Below, in pieces: positions 1-5,249 of a stretch of 6,884 bases of DNA. Position 1 is the first letter of the stretch. Every line of letters starts with the position of its first letter. A program made the position numbers and the translations under genes. The notes under the pieces were generated by a model. It worked only from the letters and a program-made list of their open reading frames with translations, ran no database searches and had not been told where the DNA came from. The DNA is from Chlamydiota bacterium (GTDB lineage Bacteria > Chlamydiota > Chlamydiia > Chlamydiales > SM23-39), in assembly GCA_027449725.1 (NCBI GenBank), contig DAIDLB010000190.1:1-6884 (forward strand), written 5' to 3'.

Positions 1-1439
1 CGCTCCGAGCCTACAACGCGGTCAGCTTCGACAGCCTGATCACCTTGACGATCCAACTCTTCGTCGAGCACCCGGCGGTCCTGGAGCGCTACCAGGAGCG
101 CTACCGCTACCTGATGATCGACGAGTATCAAGACACCAATCCGGCGCAGTTCCGCCTGGCCGAGCTCCTCGCGGCGAAATACTCGAACCTCTGCGTCGTC
201 GGCGACGACGACCAGTCGATCTACGGATGGCGGGGCGCCGAAGTGAAAAACATCCTCCATTTCAAAGCGGACACCACCGTCAAGCTCGAGCAAAACTACC
301 GCTCGACGCCCTCGATCCTCGATGCCGCCAACGCGGTGATTGGAAACAACAAAAACCGCCATTCGAAAAACCTCTGGAGCAAAGAAACCTATTCCGATCC
401 GATCGAGGTGTTTCATGCGCCGACCGATGCCGAAGAGGCGGGGGCGGTGATCGAGCGGCTCATCCGCCTCCATGAACGGGGGATGAAATGGAAGGAGATG
501 GCGATTCTTTACCGCTCGAACTCCCTCTCGCGCCAATTCGAGCTGGCGCTTCTGCAAGCCGCTTGGCAAAAAGAGGGGAATTGGGTGCGCGGCATCCCGT
601 ATGAGATTTTTGGCGGTCTCGAGTTTTCCGAGCGAAGCGAAATCAAAGACCTCCTCGCCTACCTCCGCCTGATCGCCAACCCGCAGGACACGGAGGCGCT
701 CCTCCGGATCGTCAACGTGCCGCGCCGCGGCATCTCAGACACCTTTCTTGACGAGGCGACGAAGTGGAACCGCTCGAAAGAAACGCCCCTGTTCCGCGTC
801 CTCGAAGAGATCGCTCTCGGCTCTCTCTCTATCGGCCCCCCCCGCGCACAGGGCTCCGTCCGCGCTTTCGTCGACCTCATCCACCGCGCCCGCGCCTCGT
901 TTAAACAGGGGCCCCTCGCCGATGCGCTCTCCCGTTTCGTTGAAGAGATCGGCTATAAGCGGGCGATCGAAGAAGAGGTCAAAAGCGAAAAAATGCGCCA
1001 GTTCAAGTGGGAAAACGTGCAAGAGTGCATCAATGCGCTCGGCCAATATGAACTGGAAGGCGGAGAAAAAAGCCTGCAGGACTTTATTGCTAATACAACG
1101 CTCATCCGGCACCACCCGGAGAGCCAGAAAAAAAAGGGCGAAGACAAGGTACAGCTCATGACGCTCCATAGCGCAAAAGGGCTTGAGTTCCCCGCCTGCT
1201 TTCTCGTCGGTCTTGAAGATCACATCCTTCCCCACGAAAAGAGCGCGCTCGAAACCGGCATCGAAGAAGAGAGGCGCCTCTTTTATGTCGGCATCACACG
1301 GGCAAGAAGGCTTCTTACGCTCAGCATGGCCAGCTCGCGGCTCCGAATGGGAAAATACGTCCCGACCAACCCGTCGCGCTTTCTCTTTGAAATCCCAAAA
1401 ACGCTCCTCAAACCGGTCTCCGCAAAGCTCTCGCCATGA
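1..1439 (+). CDS. Rep/UvrD-family ATP-dependent DNA helicase (5' partial)
   Basis: Superfamily 1A 3'-5' DNA helicase that unwinds duplex DNA in repair or replication restart. The frame is open from nt 3 to the window edge; a TTG at 45 is internal, because the residues before it (LRAYNAVSFDSL) already match the family. Visible motifs are Walker B DEYQDTN (120-140), motif III VGDDDQSIYGWRG (198-236), motif IV QNYRS (291-305), motif V VQLMTLHSAKGLEF (from 1149) and motif VI ERRLFYVGITRARR (1269-1310). Walker A and domain 1A/1B, roughly the first 190 residues in E. coli Rep, lie upstream. The stretch SEIKDLLAYLRLIANP and the short tail just after PSRFLFEIP resemble Rep more than UvrD/PcrA, which carry a longer C-terminal extension. 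A short insertion (AAWQKEGNWVRG, around 556-591) precedes the IPYEIFGG segment compared with E. coli Rep as I recall it. The stop overlaps the next gene. Family is certain; the rep versus uvrD/pcrA label is not. Confidence 0.95.
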   Translation, partial: LRAYNAVSFDSLITLTIQLFVEHPAVLERYQERYRYLMIDEYQDTNPAQFRLAELLAAKYSNLCVVGDDDQSIYGWRGAEVKNILHFKADTTVKLEQNYRSTPSILDAANAVIGNNKNRHSKNLWSKETYSDPIEVFHAPTDAEEAGAVIERLIRLHERGMKWKEMAILYRSNSLSRQFELALLQAAWQKEGNWVRGIPYEIFGGLEFSERSEIKDLLAYLRLIANPQDTEALLRIVNVPRRGISDTFLDEATKWNRSKETPLFRVLEEIALGSLSIGPPRAQGSVRAFVDLIHRARASFKQGPLADALSRFVEEIGYKRAIEEEVKSEKMRQFKWENVQECINALGQYELEGGEKSLQDFIANTTLIRHHPESQKKKGEDKVQLMTLHSAKGLEFPACFLVGLEDHILPHEKSALETGIEEERRLFYVGITRARRLLTLSMASSRLRMGKYVPTNPSRFLFEIPKTLLKPVSAKLSP

Positions 1440-1891
1440 AACCGACCGTCATCTACCGCCACAGGCGCGAAAACCTCGCCAAATGCTCGCTCACACCGCT
1501 CATGGGCAGGCCGGACTTCCGCTTCCTCACCTATCCGGCCGATCCGCTGCCGGACCTTGCAGGATACATCGCTCTCCAGGTCGGCGCGCCGCCCTTGACC
1601 TCGGCAGATAAGGACTCTGGCCTCTTTCTCATCGACGCCACCTGGCGCCTCGCCGCCGTCATGGAAAAGAGCTGCCCGAAGATCGAAGCGCGCAGCCTCC
1701 CCGCCCATTTCCGGACGGCCTACCCGCGGAGACAAACCGATTGCCCCGACCCGAATGCCGGTCTCGCATCGATCGAAGCGATCTACCTTGCTTACCAAAT
1801 TCTCGGCAGGCCGACAGACGGCCTCCTCGATAGCTACTACTGGCGGGAGGCGTTTCTCTTGCAATGCATGAACCTATCCTCCGATTCTTAA
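1436..1891 (+). CDS. Tsr3-like (DUF367) protein, putative rRNA aminocarboxypropyltransferase
   Basis: 151 residues resembling Tsr3, the SAM-dependent enzyme that adds the 3-amino-3-carboxypropyl group to a hypermodified pseudouridine of small-subunit rRNA in eukaryotes and archaea. Landmarks appear in family order: an N-terminal RLI-like piece with KCSLTPLMGR (16-25), DATW (67-70) in the place of the family D-[CA]-[ST]-W motif, RSLPAHFRTAYPRR (86-99) in the place of LPxLxAANPxNYG, GLASIEAIYLAYQILG (109-124) for the LSxVEAxAAALyIxG helix, and LLDSYYWREAFLLQ (130-143) for the closing LLxxFxWGxxFLxxN segment. The length is near that of short archaeal members. The ATG overlaps the helicase TGA as ATGA, indicating translational coupling. 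The assignment is by recalled motif pattern only. The catalytic activity and the target (rRNA, tRNA or other) are inference, since TAYPRR differs from the canonical AANPxNYG. Confidence 0.68.
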   Translation: MKPTVIYRHRRENLAKCSLTPLMGRPDFRFLTYPADPLPDLAGYIALQVGAPPLTSADKDSGLFLIDATWRLAAVMEKSCPKIEARSLPAHFRTAYPRRQTDCPDPNAGLASIEAIYLAYQILGRPTDGLLDSYYWREAFLLQCMNLSSDS

Positions 1892-1911
1892 TATTTCGAA
1901 TGCCGACCCCA

Positions 1912-2271
1912 TTATTGATAATGATCGAGAAAGGATTTGTAGTTCTCGATTTTTGACTGCAGAGAATCCATGTCGACGCTTGAAGAATCTTTGACATACT
2001 GCTGAATATTCTGATTCAGACTCTTGAGAAATTCTTTGGCCTGCTTGCGCAAAGCGGGATCCTGAATATCGCCGGCTTCTTTTAAGGACTCTTTCATGAT
2101 TTTATCCATTTCATCGGCGCCTGCCGGATTGCCTTTATAAAAACTCACAAACGCGTCCTCTCCCCGCTGCTCCTGCTCATATAAATGCTGAAAAATCGAT
2201 TGATCCTTTGGATCGATCGGACCTACGTCGCCCATAGCGCCTCCCATTGATAAGACAGCTTTTCGAGACAT
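1912..2271 (-). CDS. Small helical cytosolic protein of unknown function
   Basis: 119 residues from the ATG at 2271 (MSRKAVLSMGG). I do not recognise the family. The protein is hydrophilic, rich in Lys, Glu, Asp and Gln, has no cysteine, no signal peptide and no membrane segment, and its second half (KESLKEAG, KQAKEFLKSLNQNIQQY, LQSKIENYKSFLDHY) reads as amphipathic helices. The start is uncertain. The frame stays open upstream to 2397, but that extension runs through the divergent promoter and into the next gene and looks non-coding. Internal ATGs occur at 2247 and 2235; the one at 2235 (MGDVGPIDP) has GGGAGG four bases upstream, the best Shine-Dalgarno match, and would give 107 residues. 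The gene converges with the Tsr3-like gene across 20 bp with no hairpin terminator, and diverges from the 2373 gene. The small acidic helical form would also fit a chaperone or secreted factor, but nothing in the sequence proves this. Confidence 0.65.
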   Translation of the reverse strand: MSRKAVLSMGGAMGDVGPIDPKDQSIFQHLYEQEQRGEDAFVSFYKGNPAGADEMDKIMKESLKEAGDIQDPALRKQAKEFLKSLNQNIQQYVKDSSSVDMDSLQSKIENYKSFLDHYQ

Positions 2272-2317
2272 AGCACACTCGACCGAAAATGTACAAACGG
2301 ATGAACGCTCGGTTCCC

Positions 2318-2345
2318 TTGCAATATATCCATTTTTTGCCATAAA
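2318..2345 (+). promoter_or_regulatory. Possible sigma70-type promoter for the 2373 gene
   Basis: TTGCAA (2318-2323) and CATAAA (2340-2345) are separated by 16 bp, each matching the consensus -35 and -10 hexamers at four of six positions. They sit about 30 bp upstream of the ATG at 2373, in the only gap between two divergent genes. The match is modest and the promoter for the opposite-strand gene could not be placed. Confidence 0.35.
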
Positions 2346-2360
2346 CTCTTTCCCTCAACC

Positions 2361-2366
2361 AAGGAG
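2361..2366 (+). promoter_or_regulatory. Ribosome binding site AAGGAG for the 2373 gene
   Basis: AAGGAG lies 6 nt before the ATG at 2373, an optimal Shine-Dalgarno. It fixes the start of this gene and argues against coding use of the overlapping minus-strand extension. Confidence 0.85.
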
Positions 2367-2372
2367 TAATCG

Positions 2373-3134
2373 ATGAAATCAATACCAATTCAAGCATTCA
2401 AAAATGACGCCTACAACGCCTGCGTTTTTGTTTGCAAAGCGGCCGTCGCTGCCACAGCCATTGCAGCAGCCGGCGTAGCTCTACACCATTTTCTTCAGCC
2501 CCCCCCTGAACCTACCTGCGCCGATATTCTGAAAAATCTGGAAACAGAGCTGTACATCGGTTATCACGAAAGAAGCTGCTTTGAGCAACAACAACATGCT
2601 GTTGGAATGGGAACTCCTGAAGAATGCATGGCTGCTCTTTCCGACTATCACCCTACGCAAACGTCCACCCTCGATGTGGTGGCCGCAATCGGAGGCGCTG
2701 AACCATTCTGCAATCTCCCCTCCATTAAACTGGAAAAGGAACTTGTTCCTAATGCACCAATTCCAGATAGCGTAGTAGCAACCATTCTCAAACATGGCTC
2801 CGTACGCGGCATGGACTCCTCATACCAGCTATTTGTCGGAGTAAAAACCTCTGTTACAGAAACCAGGACCCACCCTCTCATCTCTGAGGAAGAAATAGAA
2901 AAAAGATTCAACAGGTATGACAAGCCGGAAGCCAAAATCTTTTTCCACGCCTTCGCCGATACGAGAAATGCCTGGCAAGCCGCCTCTTGCGAATTGGAAC
3001 AATCGCGCTGTTCTTTCAAAAATCTGGAGCATTCGGCCATCGAGAATTTAGGCCGTCTCGTCAGAGAAAAAACAGTTTGCGATACCGATATCGCCGCAGG
3101 CTCTTCCATAAAGACTTGCAGGACTCTACTCTAA
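2373..3134 (+). CDS. Membrane-anchored or secreted cysteine-containing protein of unknown function
   Basis: 253 residues with a strong Shine-Dalgarno. I do not recognise the family. Residues 1-15 are short and polar, then an Ala/Val-rich hydrophobic segment (about 17-40, ending VALHHF) forms an uncleaved signal anchor or signal peptide. It is followed by a short PPPEPT linker and a roughly 205-residue hydrophilic domain. Eight cysteines follow the anchor (49, 69, 85, 113, 206, 213, 236, 249), an even number that would allow disulfides in an oxidising compartment; two more (17, 21) are in or next to the anchor. No lipobox is convincing and no catalytic motif is visible. Topology with the large domain outside the cytoplasm is inference. 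The gene is visibly less GC-rich than the helicase. It is separated by 48 bp from the symporter gene and could be cotranscribed with it. Eight consecutive C bases sit at the anchor-linker junction. Confidence 0.75.
   Translation: MKSIPIQAFKNDAYNACVFVCKAAVAATAIAAAGVALHHFLQPPPEPTCADILKNLETELYIGYHERSCFEQQQHAVGMGTPEECMAALSDYHPTQTSTLDVVAAIGGAEPFCNLPSIKLEKELVPNAPIPDSVVATILKHGSVRGMDSSYQLFVGVKTSVTETRTHPLISEEEIEKRFNRYDKPEAKIFFHAFADTRNAWQAASCELEQSRCSFKNLEHSAIENLGRLVREKTVCDTDIAAGSSIKTCRTLL
2499..2506 (+). repeat. Homopolymer tract of eight C within a coding region
   Basis: The run encodes Pro-Pro-Pro at residues 43-45, immediately after the hydrophobic anchor of the 2373 gene. Gain of one C places TGA directly after the tract; loss of one C reaches a TGA about ten codons on. 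Either change would leave only the anchor peptide. Confidence 0.9.
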
Positions 3135-3157
3135 CCGAAATTTCTGTGCGCAAATGC

Positions 3158-3185
3158 CGTCTCCCGCTATGATGCGCGGGAGATG
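3158..3185 (+). promoter_or_regulatory. Hairpin covering the start codon and GGGAG of the symporter gene
   Basis: TCTCCCGC (3160-3167) pairs perfectly with GCGGGAGA (3176-3183) around an 8-nt loop. One G-U and one C-G pair extend the stem to 10 bp (3158-3185), so the ATG at 3183 and the GGGAG before it are both inside the stem. It could restrain translation of the symporter or act as a weak terminator or RNA-stability element after the 2373 gene; there is no immediate T-run, so a classic intrinsic terminator is unlikely. Confidence 0.5.
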
Positions 3186-4508
3186 TTTGAGTCTATTTTT
3201 CAATCACTGGAACTTTTTAACGAGTTCCTCTGGGCGCATGTTGCATTTGTCTTAATTGTGGGAGCGGGGCTTTATTTCTCGATCCGCTCCCGCTTCTTTC
3301 AGATCCGCCGCTTTGGCGGGATCCTCCGTTCCTTCATCGCCTTTTTCAGCGAACGGGTCTCGCACGGAGACAAGGGAATCCATCCGCTGAAAACGTTTTT
3401 TGCGGCGATCGGCGGCTGCATCGGCATCGGAAACGTCGTCGGGATCTGTACGGCGGTTCAGATAGGAGGGCCGGGAGCTCTCTTTTGGACCTGGGTCGGC
3501 GGACTCTTTGGAATGTTGATCCAATATGCGGAAGTCTACCTCGGTTTTCGATACCGCGTCCCAAACAACTCCGGCAGCTACGACGGCGGCCCGATGTACT
3601 TTTTGCCCGCAGCGTATAAACAGCGCTGGGTCGCGCCTGTCGTCTGCATCCTTCTTTGCATCTACGGCGTCGAAATCTTCATGTTCAACGTCGTCGCCGA
3701 CAGCATCTCCGTCAATTGGAACCTCAACGAATATCTCGTCGTAGGGCTTCTCCTCATCGCCGTTCTCGTCGTGGCAACCGGCGGAATCAACCGTGTCGGC
3801 GAAGTGTGCAGCGCGATCATTCCGCTCTTCATCGCCCTCTACATCGGCATGTCTTTTTGGGTCATCTTCCAGCACCTCTCCGAGGTACCCGAAATGTTCG
3901 CGATGATCTTCAGGGGGGCATTCACCCCGCAGGCCGCCGTGGGAGGATTCGCCGGAAGCACGGTCATGCTGACCCTCTCAATGGGCCTCTCCCGGGGCGC
4001 CTACTCAGGCGATATCGGGGTCGGTTACACTTCGGTCATCTATAGCGAGGGGCACTCCAACCAGTTCAAGAGGCAATCTTCCCTTACCATCATCGGCGTC
4101 TTCATCGATACCTTCGTCATCTGCTCGCTCAGCATCTTCGTCGTCCTCCTGACAGGCCACTGGAAAACCGATATCGACGTCACGCTCATGGTGCAAGAAG
4201 CCCTGGGGCTCCACTTCCCCTTCATGGCTTTTTTCATGCCGTTTTTCCTCTTTCTCCTCGGCTATACGACCATCCTCGCCTACTTCGTCGTCGGGGTCAA
4301 ATGCGCCAAATTCGTCTCTGTGAAGTGGGGGCCGAGGCTCTATTACCTCTACGCCGCCATTGCGCTGCCGCTCTTCGCCTTCGTCGACGCCTCCCAGGCA
4401 TTTCTCATCATGTCGCTCTCAGGCGCCTTCCTCCTCTTCTTCAACCTGACCGGCATGATGCTTCTCCGCAAAGAAGTTAAGTTCGGCCTCGAAGAGCCTG
4501 AAACCTAA
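3183..4508 (+). CDS. AGCS-family (alanine or glycine):cation symporter
   Basis: 441-residue inner-membrane transporter of the AGCS family (TC 2.A.25), which imports small neutral amino acids such as alanine or glycine with Na+ or H+. About 11 hydrophobic segments are visible, as in characterised members. Recognisable motifs are the N-terminal GLYFSIRSRFFQIRRF (29-44), GIGNVVGICTAVQIGGPGAL (81-100) followed by FWTW, and SYDGGPMYF (132-140). The usual segment RGLFSNEAGMGSAP is replaced by RGAYSGDIGVGYTS (271-284), a marked change in a conserved region, so substrate and coupling ion may differ. ATG 3183 is the only plausible start: the frame is open back to a TAA at 3132 but has no ATG, GTG or TTG there, and the N-terminus aligns with the family. 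GGGAG abuts the ATG with no spacer, which is unusual, and the area is in a hairpin. The 3' end overlaps the convergent thymidine kinase gene by 4 nt. Family is secure; substrate is inferred. Confidence 0.93.
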   Translation: MFESIFQSLELFNEFLWAHVAFVLIVGAGLYFSIRSRFFQIRRFGGILRSFIAFFSERVSHGDKGIHPLKTFFAAIGGCIGIGNVVGICTAVQIGGPGALFWTWVGGLFGMLIQYAEVYLGFRYRVPNNSGSYDGGPMYFLPAAYKQRWVAPVVCILLCIYGVEIFMFNVVADSISVNWNLNEYLVVGLLLIAVLVVATGGINRVGEVCSAIIPLFIALYIGMSFWVIFQHLSEVPEMFAMIFRGAFTPQAAVGGFAGSTVMLTLSMGLSRGAYSGDIGVGYTSVIYSEGHSNQFKRQSSLTIIGVFIDTFVICSLSIFVVLLTGHWKTDIDVTLMVQEALGLHFPFMAFFMPFFLFLLGYTTILAYFVVGVKCAKFVSVKWGPRLYYLYAAIALPLFAFVDASQAFLIMSLSGAFLLFFNLTGMMLLRKEVKFGLEEPET

Positions 4509-5101
4509 CGAACCGCCGCCATCTTCCGCTCCGGCTTTTTCGCCAGCTCGGAGGAGTAGCATTTATAGCAGGCCGGTAAATACTTTTCTTCCGCCCCCAG
4601 CTCCACCGACGGCCCTTTGGCCACGGCCTTTCCATCGACGTACTTCAGGTTCATGATCGACTTGCGGTTGCAGTAGTGGCAGGTCGCTTTGACCTCTTCG
4701 ATCGAGTCGGCCAGTTCCATCAGGCGGCGCGATCCCTCAAAGAGCCGCGATTTGAAGTCGGTGCGAAGGCCGTAGCAGATGATCGGCAAGTCCCAATCGA
4801 GGGTGATCTGCCGCAGCTCCTCGATCGTCTTTTCGCTGAGAAATTGCGCTTCGTCCACCAGCACACAGCTCACGTCGGTGTAATCTACGGCCAAAAGCGA
4901 AGTGTCCGGCTGGATCAAGAGGTCTGCCTCCTGCTCAAGGCCCGCCCGAGATTTGATCGCTCCACGCCCGAAGCGCGTATCGAAGGCCGGCTTCATTAAA
5001 ATAATTTTTTTACCCTGCTGTCGGTAGTTATGCGCGACGGCGAGCAGATTGAGCGTCTTAGCACTCCCAACCGTTCCATGCCGAAAGTATAGCTTTGCCA
5101 T
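4505..5101 (-). CDS. tdk: Thymidine kinase (type II)
   Basis: 198-residue cytosolic salvage enzyme that phosphorylates thymidine or deoxyuridine with ATP to the monophosphate. It follows the E. coli Tdk pattern: AKLYFRHGTVGSAKT with the P-loop at 9-16, FDTRFG (40-45), VLVDEAQFL (80-88; Glu84 in the position of the catalytic base), YGLRTDFKSRLFEGS (110-124) with the lasso lead-in, and the zinc knuckle CHYC (141-144) plus CYKC (178-181), with all four cysteines present. The P-loop reads G-x4-A-K-T, so the usual Gly before Lys is Ala. Length is normal for the family (about 190-205). The start at 5101 is chosen because GAGAGGGG lies 4 nt upstream and the protein begins exactly like relatives; an in-frame ATG at 5161 would add 20 unrelated residues. 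The gene is convergent with the symporter, shares 4 nt at the stop codons, and diverges from the 5250 gene. Confidence 0.95.
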   Translation of the reverse strand: MAKLYFRHGTVGSAKTLNLLAVAHNYRQQGKKIILMKPAFDTRFGRGAIKSRAGLEQEADLLIQPDTSLLAVDYTDVSCVLVDEAQFLSEKTIEELRQITLDWDLPIICYGLRTDFKSRLFEGSRRLMELADSIEEVKATCHYCNRKSIMNLKYVDGKAVAKGPSVELGAEEKYLPACYKCYSSELAKKPERKMAAVR

Positions 5102-5105
5102 AGTT

Positions 5106-5113
5106 CCCCTCTC
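5106..5113 (-). promoter_or_regulatory. Ribosome binding site for thymidine kinase
   Basis: On the minus strand this reads GAGAGGGG, 4 nt before the ATG at 5101. It decides the start codon in favour of MAKLYF over the upstream in-frame ATGs. Confidence 0.7.
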
Positions 5114-5189
5114 ATTTACGTTGAAAAAAGAGTAGTCCATTTCCCTATTTTCAGAAACCATCTCAAAAAGTTCCTTTCATAAAATCCTC

Positions 5190-5218
5190 ATTACAAATAT
5201 TCACCAGCTCTTTATACT
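5190..5218 (+). promoter_or_regulatory. Probable sigma70-type promoter for the 5250 gene
   Basis: TATACT (5213-5218) matches the -10 consensus at five of six positions; ATTACA (5190-5195), 17 bp upstream, matches the -35 at four of six. Transcription would begin near 5225, leaving a leader of about 25 nt. The surrounding intergenic DNA is AT-rich. I could not place a convincing promoter for the divergent thymidine kinase gene in the same gap. Confidence 0.45.
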
Positions 5219-5249
5219 ATTCGCAAATTCACCCGTTTTGAGCTTTTAA

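Noticed and set aside
1128..1135. Run of eight A in the helicase gene as a programmed frameshift site
   Set aside because: It encodes Lys-Lys within the normal frame, motifs V and VI follow in the same frame, and no stimulatory structure is evident.
735..1235. Minus-strand frame of 166 codons inside the helicase gene
   Set aside because: Lies wholly opposite conserved helicase sequence and has no family features.
1908..1925. ATTAT-ATAAT inverted repeat as terminator between convergent genes
   Set aside because: Only 5 AT pairs with a 2-nt loop; too weak for an intrinsic terminator.
2197..2222. GATCC-TTT-GGATC palindrome
   Set aside because: Lies within the coding part of the small minus-strand gene, and a short GATC-rich palindrome is expected by chance; no copies elsewhere in the window.
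2272..2397. N-terminal extension of the 1912 minus-strand gene to an ATG at 2397
   Set aside because: It would run across the promoter and Shine-Dalgarno of the 2373 gene, and its residues do not resemble the helical body of the protein.
3252..3875. Minus-strand frame of 207 codons, Asp/Glu-rich
   Set aside because: Antisense shadow of the symporter gene, whose GAC/GTC/ATC codon use keeps the opposite frame open; no Shine-Dalgarno or recognisable motif.
4520..4556. CTCCG/CGGAG inverted repeat near the end of thymidine kinase as a terminator
   Set aside because: A 5-bp stem with a 15-nt loop inside the coding region, without a following T-run on either strand.
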